NCBI GenBank assembly: GCA_033765345.1
Contig: JANRIC010000024.1
Location: 1-23,419 of the forward strand
Length of the DNA stretch: 23,419 nucleotides
Direction: 5' to 3'
Source: JANRIC01 sp033765345
Lineage (GTDB): Bacteria > Bacteroidota > Bacteroidia > Cytophagales > Microscillaceae
Within the stretch, counting starts at the first letter, position 1. Every line of letters starts with the position of its first letter. Made by a program: the position numbers and the translations under genes. Positions 7,206-15,801 of this stretch are shown here, piece after piece. Under the pieces are notes generated by a model. The model saw nothing but the letters and a program-made list of their open reading frames with translations, was not told the origin of the DNA and did no database searches.

Positions 7206-9422
7206 TTATGTTTGCGGATCATTCATCAACTCAAATTGAAGGATAAAATTTGCCCCTTTCCCTTCCTGACCTTCTTCCCAGACAATACCTCCCAGTGCTT
7301 CGGTGTATTTTTTGACGATATATAAACCCAGTCCCGTAGAATTCTCCCCAGCGGTAGGTTTGGCACTAAGCATTTGATAGATTTTGAACATTTTTTTTCG
7401 ATCTTCTGCCTTGATTCCGGGTCCTTCATCTCTGACGGATATTTGAATGTTTGTGCCTTGAAGATGGGTACTCAGGTAGATATTTTTTGAGAATTCCGAA
7501 AATTTAATGGCATTGCCCAGCAAATTTTCTATGATTTGGCAAAAATAACTTTTATCAGCCCAGATACAGCTCTGAGTACCCTGATAGTCTCTTGAGATCG
7601 TAATATTTTTTTTCTGGGCAATGGAATTAAGTTTTTTGACGATTTCTTCCAGGGTAGATTTTAGGTGGATGGCTTCAGGTCTGAGTATGATTCCTTTGGC
7701 TTCCATACTGCTAATATCCAGAATCCGATTGATCATCGTGATTAAATTTTGGTTGGATTCGGCTACGGTGCTGAGATATTCATGCTGATCTTCTTGGAGA
7801 TTGTGGCCGTGTTTGCGAAGTAAGCCTAAATACATATTGTTGGCGGCTAGGGGAGTTCCTAGGTTATGGGCTACTATTTTGATTAGATTATCTTTTTCGT
7901 CATTGAGTGCGGTTAGTTCTTCATTGAGGTCTTCAAGTCGATTATTTTGAATTTTAAGAGATTCGTTGGCTTTTTTGAGCTGAACGGTTCTTTCGGAAAC
8001 TTTTTTATCAAGCAATTGATTGGCATTTTGTTGAAGGAGCAAATTTTCGCGGGCAGCCTCTAGCTTGTCTTTCTGTAATCGATTCATCTTGTCACCAATG
8101 GCCAATGAAAATACAAAAAGAATCAGCGCATTTGACCCAATATTAAAATAATTTAGATAAAGACTAATTTTCAACAAATTCAGGCTTATCCATTCCTCTT
8201 TCCCAAGATAAATCAAACCGTAAAGGCATAAAATCAGCATAAAATACAGTGTAAAGCTATAAAAATAATACCTGGCAGGAGGATAACCCTGGTGACTCAA
8301 CCGAAACGAGGTAAAAATAACCAAACCAAGATAAAAAACTCCCATTATCATTTCATAGGATTCAAATAATACGTGTATCGTATCTGCATAATTTTTCAGA
8401 AAAATCGGCTGCCAAATTTCTTTCAGGAATGTATATAAGGGAATGATCCATAAAAGCCATTGCCCTCTTGAAAGCAGCAAATGAGCCAGTGGCTGATGAT
8501 TTTTGAGATTGAGAAAAACATCCGTAAAACGCATCAGAAAATATGCCGAGCCAAATATAGCCAAAGGCTTTAATATAGAATAAGCCCAGAAACCCGATAC
8601 AAAATCATACAAAACCAATCGATCCGTAGCGTTCCAAAGCGTAATAAAAGCAATACTGGCTGCATAATAAAAATATTCACGCTCCCGGCTGCTTGCATAC
8701 AACAAAAGATGGTAGATACTAAAAGCCAGGAAGATACCCAAATAAAGGATGTCTATCTGGCGCATCTTGCTCAGGTCAGCCTGGATAAAAGCCCAATTAT
8801 ACAATCGAAGTTTAAATTTGGGGAAGTCTTGCCAGCCTGAACCTATCCAATTTCGCCGACCAACTTTGAAATAAAGCTCCAGCGTAGTATTGGCAGGAAA
8901 GGATTGCAAAAAAACGTTCTGCCCCATCGGATACATGATGTTTTTTGATGGAGGAGCTACTTTTTGCCCACTTATCTGATGTCCAATACGCCCTTTAGAA
9001 TCTTTGGTGTGCAAATCCACCCGGTCAAAACGGCTATTGCATTGAACTAAAAGGGTTCGTTTTTGAGAGCTTTCATTTCTAAACTTAACTCGAAACCAGT
9101 ACACCGAGTTCGGATCAAGAGATTGATGAGCCGGGTAGGGGATGAATAGCGTTTTATTATTTTTCGGACGCACGACATCTGAAAATTGGAGTGTTGATTT
9201 TTGATCTTCAAAATACTCAAATTCCCGGGTCATATCTATATAAGGAAGGAGAAGCGTTCGACCCTGACTGTATTCTTCGGCAATAACCCCCTCGAATAAG
9301 ACTGTAGGGATGGATACAAAAGCTTGGGAGACCTCATCGGACAGCTTTTTGTTTGTTTGGGCAAAGCTCTGAAGAATAAGAAATAAAACAAGCAAAAAAA
9401 GAATGATCGTTCGCATACGCAT
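7206..9422 (-). CDS. 7TMR-DISM sensor histidine kinase
   Basis: The start at 9422 places a signal peptide directly at the N-terminus (MRMRTIILFLLVLF, ending at SFAQ). An in-frame ATG at 9461 would overlap the response regulator by 11 bp and is the main alternative. From 9422 the protein has 738 residues. An extracytoplasmic 7TMR-DISMED2-like beta domain spans about 45-210, seven transmembrane helices span about 222-445, and a coiled coil spans about 450-515. The histidine kinase core follows: H-box VAHNLGTPL with His519, N-box ENLLGNAIKFS (about 632-642), G1 DEGPG (665-669) and G2 TGLGLYIVKK (about 696-705). It should autophosphorylate on His519 and pass phosphate to the response regulator encoded just upstream. 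The ligand is unknown; such sensor domains are often assumed to bind carbohydrates or small molecules. Confidence 0.93.
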   Translation of the reverse strand: MRMRTIILFLLVLFLILQSFAQTNKKLSDEVSQAFVSIPTVLFEGVIAEEYSQGRTLLLPYIDMTREFEYFEDQKSTLQFSDVVRPKNNKTLFIPYPAHQSLDPNSVYWFRVKFRNESSQKRTLLVQCNSRFDRVDLHTKDSKGRIGHQISGQKVAPPSKNIMYPMGQNVFLQSFPANTTLELYFKVGRRNWIGSGWQDFPKFKLRLYNWAFIQADLSKMRQIDILYLGIFLAFSIYHLLLYASSREREYFYYAASIAFITLWNATDRLVLYDFVSGFWAYSILKPLAIFGSAYFLMRFTDVFLNLKNHQPLAHLLLSRGQWLLWIIPLYTFLKEIWQPIFLKNYADTIHVLFESYEMIMGVFYLGLVIFTSFRLSHQGYPPARYYFYSFTLYFMLILCLYGLIYLGKEEWISLNLLKISLYLNYFNIGSNALILFVFSLAIGDKMNRLQKDKLEAARENLLLQQNANQLLDKKVSERTVQLKKANESLKIQNNRLEDLNEELTALNDEKDNLIKIVAHNLGTPLAANNMYLGLLRKHGHNLQEDQHEYLSTVAESNQNLITMINRILDISSMEAKGIILRPEAIHLKSTLEEIVKKLNSIAQKKNITISRDYQGTQSCIWADKSYFCQIIENLLGNAIKFSEFSKNIYLSTHLQGTNIQISVRDEGPGIKAEDRKKMFKIYQMLSAKPTAGENSTGLGLYIVKKYTEALGGIVWEEGQEGKGANFILQFELMNDPQT

Positions 9423-9450
9423 GTAGCTTTTCGGCAGAATGGTGTTTTTA

Positions 9451-10107
9451 TCAGATTTCATGCTGATGCTCAATGGCAAATTTAAGCAGGCTATGAGCAC
9501 CTTTAAGATTTAACTTTTTACAAATATTGGAGCGATGGTTTTCTACAGTTTTGGCACTGATAAAAAGCGTATCAGCAATCTCACGACTTGTTTTCTGTTC
9601 GGCAATCATTTTTAAAATAATGAGCTCTTGCTTGGTTAATTGTTGTAAAAAAGTAGATTTGACCTGCCCTGCTTCCAAATCCTGGATACGATGCAATAAA
9701 TGATCTGAAAGTAAAGGGCTGATATACATTTGGTTATCGTATACTCTTTTGATACTTCTGATGACCTCATCGATCGCATTTTCTTTAAGCAAATAACCTT
9801 TTATACCGTATTTGATGGCCTGGTCAAATATTTTTACGTCTTTGTACATAGTCAATATGATAATCTTGACCAGCAATTTTTTTTCGTAAACGTGCTGTGC
9901 CACTTCCAAGCCAGTTTTTATGGGCATTTCAATATCCAAAATCAAAATATCCGCCGATTTATTTTCCAAGAGCTGAATCGCCTCAAGCCCGTTGCTGGCT
10001 TCACCTACCACCTCGATATCGGGCTCATATTTCATAATATCTTTTAAGCCCTTTCTGAAGATAGGATGATCATCTGCAATTAATATTTGAATAGCCTGTT
10101 GCTTCAT
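9451..10107 (-). CDS. NarL/FixJ-type response regulator
   Basis: This 218-residue protein has a receiver domain (about 5-125) with acidic pocket Asp12-Asp13 in IADDHP, phosphoacceptor Asp58 in LILDIEMP, Thr in ILTMY and Lys in YLLKENA. A LuxR-type helix-turn-helix occupies about 150-215 (LTKQELIILKMIAEQKTSREIADTLFISAKTVENHRSNI region). All catalytic receiver residues are present, so it should be phosphorylated by the partner kinase encoded immediately downstream. NarL-type regulators bind short inverted repeats. A G/C-rich palindrome lies 206 bp upstream of the start codon and could be its own operator, though this is inference. Confidence 0.95.
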   Translation of the reverse strand: MKQQAIQILIADDHPIFRKGLKDIMKYEPDIEVVGEASNGLEAIQLLENKSADILILDIEMPIKTGLEVAQHVYEKKLLVKIIILTMYKDVKIFDQAIKYGIKGYLLKENAIDEVIRSIKRVYDNQMYISPLLSDHLLHRIQDLEAGQVKSTFLQQLTKQELIILKMIAEQKTSREIADTLFISAKTVENHRSNICKKLNLKGAHSLLKFAIEHQHEI

Positions 10108-10312
10108 GATATTATTTTTTAATATAAAATACGGAAATTTTTCACTAAAACAAAGTTTTTATGCGGATTAGGTTTCGGTTTTTTAATAATCCAAAGAATA
10201 TGATGCCTTTCTCTCAACCCTAAGATTGGGTGGAAATATTCAGTTGGGTCATTTGATTTTTTATAAATATCCTATTCTTTCCGCTCCTTTCAAAGCAAAA
10301 ATGACAAACATG

Positions 10313-10325
10313 AGGGGAAACCCCT
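10313..10325. promoter_or_regulatory. Operator-like palindrome AGGGG-AAA-CCCCT
   Basis: This perfect 5-bp inverted repeat around AAA is unusually G/C-rich for the surrounding AT-rich DNA. It sits in the divergent region upstream of the NarL-type regulator gene. The arms resemble the kind of heptamer half-sites bound by NarL-family proteins. A second, weaker ACCC...GGGT pair lies near 10217-10232. Binding by the neighbouring regulator is a guess. Confidence 0.4.
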
Positions 10326-10589
10326 AGAAAAATAAGTGCTTTCCGGGCTTAAATGAGGGCTATTCACTAAGCACCTAAAGTTCGTTTGGGCGTTAAATCT
10401 TATATAAGTAAACTTTTGAGGCTAAACGAACAAAAAATACAAAATCATAAAAAACTAACCTCGTTTGCAAATAAACTTCTGGAAATTAAATATTTTATAA
10501 AACGACCCGTCTACGAAACCTAAATAATCACTGATTTCCAACTTTAATTTTAAAAAAACTTACAAATAGACAGATGGCCAACCAATATC

Positions 10590-10625
10590 AAATAAGCCCT
10601 GCTTTGGCAGGTGCTTATTTTTTTT
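10590..10625 (+). terminator. Orphan rightward Rho-independent terminator
   Basis: AAATAAGC (10590-10597) pairs with GCTTATTT (10613-10620), and CCTGC (10598-10602) pairs with GCAGG (10607-10611). The loop is TTTG and one T (10612) is bulged. The stem runs into an uninterrupted T tract to 10625, so it works on the plus strand. No annotated plus-strand gene lies upstream: the nearest gene points away. Confidence 0.8.
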
Positions 10626-10663
10626 GCGTTATACATACCATGAACAGGCACATAATTGACCTA

Positions 10664-10693
10664 TTCACTGAGAAGTTAAAATCCCTATCTTTG
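10664..10693 (+). promoter_or_regulatory. Promoter of the CBS-domain gene
   Basis: TATCTTTG (10686-10693) is a perfect TAnnTTTG -7 element. A partial -33 box (TTC, 10664-10666) lies 19 nt upstream. The predicted transcript would start near 10700, giving a leader of about 100 nt before the ATG. Confidence 0.5.
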
Positions 10694-10803
10694 TTTCCTA
10701 CTTGATTAGCTTTTTTTTAAAATTTTCTTGATTTAATGAGGCAAATCATATTTATTCTCCTGCCAAATGCTTATATTCATCTCTAATAAATACAAATTAA
10801 GAT

Positions 10804-11226
10804 ATGAAAAATAAAATCAAAGATTCTGTAGAAAGCATTATGCAGAAAAACATTCCAGCCGTCGATGCAACCGAGAAGGTCTCAAGAATCGGACAGATAG
10901 CCCAGGAACATAAAATTCACTATGTTCCCGTGATGCTCAATGGGCGTTTACTAGGAATTGTCAATTCCGTAGAATTGAACCATTTGCAAAAAATGATGAT
11001 GACCCAAAACGCCAACCCTGGTGTAGCCCCTATGAATCAGACCATGCGTATGTATCATTTACTGCAAGATGAACCCGTGGTCGTATCACCCAAAGACTCT
11101 GTAGATGAAGTGGCACGGATATTCTCAGAGCAAAAATTAGCAGCATTGCCAGTACTCGATAATGGGAAATTTGTAGGCATTATCACTGCCAATGATGTAT
11201 TGGATTACTTTTTAAATCAAAATTAA
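10804..11226 (+). CDS. CBS-pair domain protein
   Basis: This 140-residue cytoplasmic protein consists almost only of two CBS motifs. The first (about 8-62) has VESIMQKNIPAVDATEKV and LNGRLLGIVNSVEL. The second (about 80-138) has EPVVVSPKDSVDEVARIF and LDNGKFVGIITANDVLDYF. CBS pairs bind adenine nucleotides (AMP, ATP, SAM) and usually regulate a partner; this one has no attached effector domain, so it acts as a stand-alone sensor if at all. A linker of about 15 residues rich in Met and Asn separates the motifs. A promoter of its own lies upstream, and the next gene has a separate promoter. Confidence 0.92.
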   Translation: MKNKIKDSVESIMQKNIPAVDATEKVSRIGQIAQEHKIHYVPVMLNGRLLGIVNSVELNHLQKMMMTQNANPGVAPMNQTMRMYHLLQDEPVVVSPKDSVDEVARIFSEQKLAALPVLDNGKFVGIITANDVLDYFLNQN

Positions 11227-11253
11227 GCTTTTCAGGCATTGTGTATAAAACCC

Positions 11254-11283
11254 TTGCACTTCAACAAAAGCTTATTACCTTCG
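11254..11283 (+). promoter_or_regulatory. Promoter of the flavoprotein gene
   Basis: TTG (11254-11256), 19 nt, and TACCTTCG (11276-11283; 7 of 8 matches to TAnnTTTG) sit just before the TTG start at 11301. The expected leader is only about 10 nt. Confidence 0.5.
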
Positions 11284-11300
11284 AACAAAAATAACTCAAT

Positions 11301-12416
11301 TTGTACGAGGTTTTAATTATCGGTGGTGGCTTATCAGGTTTGGTTAATGCCATTTGCCTTTCCAGGCAAGGTATTCGGGTAGCTTTGCTGGAAAAAAATC
11401 AATATCCCTTTCATCGTGTCTGTGGAGAATATATCTCTAACGAAACTTTGCCTTTTCTCCAAAGTCTGGGTTTTGATCCGTTTGCGCTTGGGGCTGTTTC
11501 TTTGCATACTTTTCGGCTCACTTCTCCCAAAGGCAATACGCTGGAAATGCCGCTCGACTTGGGAGGGTTTGGGCTGAGTCGCTATACTATGGATGATGAA
11601 CTTTGTCAAATTGCAAAAAAGTGCGGCGCGGAGATTTTTGAAAGTTGTAAAGTAACGGATATTCAAACACTCAATACCCACTTCCGTGTCAAAACCGATA
11701 AAGGACAAATCTTTGAATCAACGGTGGTCATAGGCGCTTACGGCAAAAGGTCTAATCTGGATAATTCTCTTCACAGGGCTTTTTTTCAAAAAAAATCACC
11801 TTATATCGGTGTCAAATACCACATTTATACCGATCTTCAGGCAGATCACATGATTGCATTGCACAATTTCAAAGACGGCTACTGTGGGATATCGCGGGTT
11901 GAAGATGATAAATTCTGTCTTTGTTACTTGACAAGCCGTCAGAACCTGAAAGATTTTGGCAGTATTGAGCGGTTGGAGCAGGAAATCCTTCATAAAAACC
12001 CCTTTTTGAAGGACATTTTTGAGAAATCCGAATTCATTTATGATAAACCCAAAGTAATTAATGAAATATCATTTGCCCCTAAAACTTTGCTAGAAAATGG
12101 GATTCTGATGTGTGGAGATACCGCCGGGATGATTACCCCACTCTGCGGCAATGGCATGGCAATAGCCATACACAGTGCCAAAATCCTTTCTGAATTGCTG
12201 ATTGAACACTTTTCAGGAAAAATCGATCGTCGAGAGATGGAAGACCTGTATCAGAAAAAATGGCGACATTTATTTGCTGCAAGGCTGGGAGTAGGGCGAA
12301 ATATTCAAAACTTTTTTGGAAGCCCGCTGCTTAGTGAAGTGTTGCTAAAAACCGCCAAAAATATCAAACCACTGGCGAAGTTTCTGGTCAGCAATACACA
12401 CGGACGTGTTTTTTGA
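11301..12416 (+). CDS. FAD-dependent oxidoreductase, geranylgeranyl-reductase-like
   Basis: This 371-residue protein begins with TTG. The first in-frame ATG would fall at residue 97, beyond the FAD-binding fold, so the TTG start is required. The Rossmann motif IIGGGLSGL occupies residues 6-14, with the ribose-binding Glu31 at the end of the second strand. FHRVCGEYIS (37-46) is typical of geranylgeranyl-reductase/flavin-dependent halogenase-like members. The second FAD motif GDTAGMITPLCGNGMAIA spans 272-289. Family members reduce isoprenoid chains or act in polyketide or pigment pathways. No isoprenoid or polyketide gene is adjacent, so the substrate cannot be fixed. Confidence 0.88.
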   Translation: MYEVLIIGGGLSGLVNAICLSRQGIRVALLEKNQYPFHRVCGEYISNETLPFLQSLGFDPFALGAVSLHTFRLTSPKGNTLEMPLDLGGFGLSRYTMDDELCQIAKKCGAEIFESCKVTDIQTLNTHFRVKTDKGQIFESTVVIGAYGKRSNLDNSLHRAFFQKKSPYIGVKYHIYTDLQADHMIALHNFKDGYCGISRVEDDKFCLCYLTSRQNLKDFGSIERLEQEILHKNPFLKDIFEKSEFIYDKPKVINEISFAPKTLLENGILMCGDTAGMITPLCGNGMAIAIHSAKILSELLIEHFSGKIDRREMEDLYQKKWRHLFAARLGVGRNIQNFFGSPLLSEVLLKTAKNIKPLAKFLVSNTHGRVF

Positions 12417-12430
12417 GCTCCTAACAAACA

Positions 12431-12456
12431 AAAATCCGACTAAAAAGCCGGATTTT
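12431..12456. terminator. Bidirectional terminator-like hairpin between convergent genes
   Basis: AAAATCCG (12431-12438) pairs with CGGATTTT (12449-12456) around a 10-nt loop. It lies between the stops of the rightward flavoprotein and leftward barrel genes, with A-rich DNA to the left. The stem is short, so efficiency is uncertain. Confidence 0.6.
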
Positions 12457-12484
12457 GGACATAAATACCATTATAGAGGTATTA

Positions 12485-13441
12485 TTAAGATTTCTTTTTG
12501 AGCTTATAAAATACCCCAAAAGAATAAGATAAGGCATTTACGGTATTCTCTCCTCTCAGAGGAATAGAAGCATTGGCACTGACACCATAGGTATCTTTGA
12601 AGGTATAATTTATTTCGGGCGTAATCACCAAATATTCGGCATTGTTAGAAAAAATTCCATTACTGGTGCCTTCCACATTGCCATTTTTGAATGATTCCAC
12701 TCCATCAAACTTGAGTATACCCGTTATGTTTTTGCTGAAATTGTAGCCTGCTTCCGCCCCAAAACGAATTTCTTCCGAAAAACCCTCCGTACGGTGGTTG
12801 AATCCTACCGTAACTCCAAAAAAGCTCTTGCTTGCCCCATATCCTGCATTTAGGCTGAGTAATTGATTGAATTCTCCGTCACCGCTTTGTAATAATTGTG
12901 TGTTTCCTCCGGCATTATTCCCGGTCGGAATCCCAAAAAGCAGCCCAACACTCAGCACAAAAGGTTTATTGCGAATCAAACCAAATTTGAAACCCAAATC
13001 GATATCACCTACCGAATTAAATTCATCCCCTTCTATCGTCTCATTACTGGGTTCGAAAACTACTCTATTGAGCGTAAGCCTAAAGAAAAGCGGTGCATAC
13101 ACCACGGCCGTCAATCGATCCGTAAGGCCATATTCTGCATATAAGCTACTGATATATAAGCTTGTAGTGGTAATATCAATCGTGGTACCATCAGGATTAA
13201 AAAATCTATCAGCACGGATTACGTTTTGCCCGATTTTAAAAAATCCCGTTCCTTTATTAGATACCCAGCCTTTATTTTCCTTTAAGGTTTTTAGAGGTGT
13301 ATGATTCAACAGAAAATTAGCTCGATAAAAGCTGCTATCCTCTAAGATGCCCCTATCATCTATCTCATCTGCTGATACACTCAGCGGACTCAAGGTAAGC
13401 ACCCAAATCAATATAAAAAAAGCTCTAGTCAATAATTTCAT
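12485..13441 (-). CDS. Predicted outer-membrane beta-barrel protein
   Basis: From the ATG at 13441 the protein has 318 residues with a signal peptide (hydrophobic core AFFILIWVLTLSPLSVSA, cleaved near residue 24). An earlier in-frame ATG at 13456 is possible. The mature part shows alternating hydrophobic strands with aromatic girdle residues and Gly-rich turns (for example AEYGLTDRLTAVVYAPLFF, DIDLGFKFGLI, LSVGLLFGIPTGNN, FGVTVGFNHRT), typical of outer-membrane barrels. The pattern resembles the MetA/phenol-degradation transporter-like family. The last residues, SFGVFYKLKKKS, lack the usual terminal aromatic. It lies 30 bp downstream of the BIG2-DM13 lipoprotein gene in the same direction, so the two are an operon and probably function together at the outer membrane. 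Confidence 0.75.
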   Translation of the reverse strand: MKLLTRAFFILIWVLTLSPLSVSADEIDDRGILEDSSFYRANFLLNHTPLKTLKENKGWVSNKGTGFFKIGQNVIRADRFFNPDGTTIDITTTSLYISSLYAEYGLTDRLTAVVYAPLFFRLTLNRVVFEPSNETIEGDEFNSVGDIDLGFKFGLIRNKPFVLSVGLLFGIPTGNNAGGNTQLLQSGDGEFNQLLSLNAGYGASKSFFGVTVGFNHRTEGFSEEIRFGAEAGYNFSKNITGILKFDGVESFKNGNVEGTSNGIFSNNAEYLVITPEINYTFKDTYGVSANASIPLRGENTVNALSYSFGVFYKLKKKS

Positions 13442-13471
13442 TTCTTTGAACATCAAATTAATGGATACGGT

Positions 13472-14944
13472 TTAGTTTAATAATGCACTTCCAAACACCA
13501 CACGGAAAGGTCTACAGAAAATCAACACATAGTTGTATTGATCCAATTGTACGGATGCAGGCAAGGTATAAGTCTGTGATCCGCTCACTTTTTGTAGTCT
13601 CGCAATCTCAATACCTCCATTGGCATTATTCGCTTGGTTGCTGAGATACACATACAAGCCCGGCCCACTTGAAGTAGAAAAATTATTTGCAAATTCCAAT
13701 ACCAAGTTGTTTCCTTCTGTGCGGATGGTGGCATTGCCGGATACACGATACCCATTCATACTCACAAAAGAACCAGTGCGTGAAGCAGCGGCGGCGGTGA
13801 TGTCAACTGTAAGTGAATTGCTCGTGATTCCGTCAGCAGTGGCACTTACCTGTACCATCCCCGCATTCAGAGCAGTTCCCAACCCAGAGGCATTCACAGA
13901 AAATAAATTATTATTGCTGCTTTGCCAAGAGATGGATGAAGGATTGATTACGTTGCCCAGTGCGTTTTTGGCAACGGCAGTGAATTGAACTATCTGCCCC
14001 ACATGAATTTGATTGTTGGAAGCACTGATCTCAAGAGACGTCACTTGGTTGACATCAACCACAGTTACTTCAAAGCTTTGGCTTTTAAAGTCATTTACTT
14101 TGGCGATGATATGGGCTTTGCCCGCCTGTAAACCCTGAGCCAACCCAGCATTATCTATACTTAGAATGTTAGGTGCATCACTTTCCCAGCTAAATGTAAA
14201 ACCGAGCATGACATCCCCCATGCCATTAAAAGCCGTGGCGGTGAATTGTAGATTTTCGCCGATGATGATTTGGTTTTTAGGCGCAGAAATCTCGATCTTT
14301 GATAGGTCAGCCACATTATCAGTGACACTGAATAAAATTTCATTACTCTCCAAATTACCTAATTTGGCAGTGATTTTAGACTGACCGGGCTGTAGGGCTG
14401 TTAGCAAACCATTGGCATTCACAGTCAATACATCTTCATCGCTGCTGTGCCAAGTGACAACATTTTTATTTTCAATCACCTCATTATCGGCATTTTTTAA
14501 GGTAATACTTAATCGAAGGGTATCTCCCACCAAAAGGGTATTTTGGTCTTCTGACGAAGCAATGAGGATGGCAGTAATCTGATTGGGATCATTCAAAACA
14601 TTTAAATCAAGGGTGTCTCTCAGGGTTGCTCCTGCTGTGGCAATAATCTGCGTCTGACCAGCCTGCAAGGCAGTTACTTTACCAGTGCTATCTATGGTAG
14701 CTACTTGTGTATTGGTGCTGAACCAAGAGATTTTAGAACCCTCTACAACTTGACCCTGGACATCAAAGAATTTTACTTGAATAGTAAAGCTCTGATTTAC
14801 AAATACCCCCGAAGTGGAAAGTTCTTCTATCTCAATCCTTGAAATAATTTCGGGTGCTACAAAATCTTCAAGGTAGTCTGTTCCAATGCATGCTTGCAAA
14901 AAGCTGAGTAAAGCAAAAATTATAAGGTAATAAAATGATCTCAT
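13472..14944 (-). CDS. Lipoprotein with four BIG2 domains and a C-terminal DM13 domain
   Basis: The ATG at 14944 is chosen because it starts a lipoprotein signal (LLSFLQAC, lipidated Cys19); the open frame extends 11 codons further to 14977. The product has 490 residues. Four consecutive bacterial Ig-like (BIG2) repeats of about 85 residues follow, each with the hallmark IxWxSxxxxxxxxxxxGxxxALxxG and IxA pattern (for example SWFSTNTQVATID, VTWHSSDEDVLTV, FSWESDAPNILSID, ISWQSSNNNLFSV). The last 100 residues match the DM13 domain: GPGLYVYLSNQ, SGSQTYTLP and the conserved Cys in LIFCRPFRVVFGSALL. Family analyses propose that DM13 is a redox domain related to DOMON that uses this Cys. I infer a surface protein displaying DM13 at the tip of an Ig stalk. 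Confidence 0.88.
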   Translation of the reverse strand: MRSFYYLIIFALLSFLQACIGTDYLEDFVAPEIISRIEIEELSTSGVFVNQSFTIQVKFFDVQGQVVEGSKISWFSTNTQVATIDSTGKVTALQAGQTQIIATAGATLRDTLDLNVLNDPNQITAILIASSEDQNTLLVGDTLRLSITLKNADNEVIENKNVVTWHSSDEDVLTVNANGLLTALQPGQSKITAKLGNLESNEILFSVTDNVADLSKIEISAPKNQIIIGENLQFTATAFNGMGDVMLGFTFSWESDAPNILSIDNAGLAQGLQAGKAHIIAKVNDFKSQSFEVTVVDVNQVTSLEISASNNQIHVGQIVQFTAVAKNALGNVINPSSISWQSSNNNLFSVNASGLGTALNAGMVQVSATADGITSNSLTVDITAAAASRTGSFVSMNGYRVSGNATIRTEGNNLVLEFANNFSTSSGPGLYVYLSNQANNANGGIEIARLQKVSGSQTYTLPASVQLDQYNYVLIFCRPFRVVFGSALLN

Positions 14945-15071
14945 AAGTTTATTGGGGTTTCTTTTCACCAAGAACATAAAAACTTAGGAGATAAAATGTC
15001 TGCAAGCTAACATTTCACTAAATTGTATTCAATTAATATTATAAATTGATAAATTCAGCACTAAAAAAGAA

Positions 15072-15347
15072 TCATTCTCTTTCCCTTAACTCCCGATTGA
15101 TTTTCTCAATACCATCTATATAAATGGGCAACAAAGAAGCAAAAATCCCCAAAGATGAAAACAATATTTCAGGAGCAGATTTCCAGAAGGCAATGATCAT
15201 AAAAAGAACTCCTGCTGCGGCAACTCCTATAAGAATTGCGTAATAAGATGCCCTGGTTTTCTTTAGGCTTTCGGTGCTTTTGGTGGATAAATTGCTTTGG
15301 TGGCAGGTTTTGGAAAAAGTCATGTTAAAAAGTCTCATAGTTTTCAA
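15072..15347 (-). CDS. Small membrane protein with two transmembrane segments
   Basis: This 91-residue protein has a polar N-terminus, two hydrophobic helices (about 35-53, YYAILIGVAAAGVLFMIIAF, and 58-75, PEILFSSLGIFASLLPIYI) and a charged C-terminus KINRELRERE. The layout suggests both ends in the cytoplasm. Start codons at Met1, Met4 or Met9 are all possible. It loosely resembles short two-helix membrane proteins common in Bacteroidota; the function is unknown. It stands alone with gaps of over 90 bp on both sides. Confidence 0.55.
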   Translation of the reverse strand: MKTMRLFNMTFSKTCHQSNLSTKSTESLKKTRASYYAILIGVAAAGVLFMIIAFWKSAPEILFSSLGIFASLLPIYIDGIEKINRELRERE

Positions 15348-15513
15348 ATTTTGATTGTATCTGAAATATGAGTATCACTTGATTTGGAAAAATTACAAGC
15401 TGAAAAAAAATTGGAATCTTTTTTTGAGCAAAACATCAGAGATTTTTTTTAGAAGTTTAGTCAGACTGCCCAACAAACAAGAATCTATGAATTTATCGGC
15501 GTGATTCTGTTTA

Positions 15514-15801
15514 TCAACCTAACAGTGCTTTGCTAATTTGCTCCCATTCTTCCTTCAGACTATACGCAGGGCGGGATTTTTGCGCCTGACGATACCAATA
15601 ATCCGCATTCCACAAATCACCTTCTGCCCGGTGCAGGTAGGCGTGTACCCAAGCGGCCTCGCTTGTATGTAGTGATTGTGCCAGTTCGTGGGCTTGATCC
15701 CAATCGCCTTTTTTGGCATACCAAAGGGCTTTTTGTAAAACATTTAGCTCTTCGGGCACTTGATTTGCAGCCAGGCTTGTTATAAATGTCTCGAAAGTCA
15801 T
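15514..15801 (-). CDS. Small TPR-like conserved protein
   Basis: This 95-residue protein is all-helical by appearance. It has two helical pairs of tetratricopeptide character: LQKALWYAKKGDWDQAHELA (22-41) and AWVHAYLHRAEGDLWNADYWYRQA (about 50-73). The aromatic-rich HRAEGDLWNADYWYRQA segment is characteristic of a widespread family of small uncharacterised proteins that I recall but cannot name. There is no signal peptide or membrane segment, so it is cytoplasmic. A protein-interaction role is only inferred from the fold. Confidence 0.7.
   Translation of the reverse strand: MTFETFITSLAANQVPEELNVLQKALWYAKKGDWDQAHELAQSLHTSEAAWVHAYLHRAEGDLWNADYWYRQAQKSRPAYSLKEEWEQISKALLG

Larger units (their letters stand above)
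10108..10803. other. Long divergent intergenic region with regulatory structure
   Basis: This 696-bp stretch lies between the divergent response regulator and CBS genes and has no convincing ORF. It holds the AGGGG/CCCCT palindrome (10313-10325), the inverted repeat GTTCGTTT...AAACGAAC (10380-10387 with 10424-10431), the 10-bp palindrome CTTATATAAG (10399-10408), an orphan rightward terminator (10590-10625) and a -7 promoter element for the CBS gene (10686-10693). A small RNA gene between about 10330 and 10625 is possible. Confidence 0.6.

Noticed and set aside
10380..10431. tRNA or known structured RNA at the GTTCGTTT...AAACGAAC inverted repeat
   Set aside because: There is no cloverleaf, no T-loop consensus followed by an acceptor stem, and no match to an RNA family that I can recognise.
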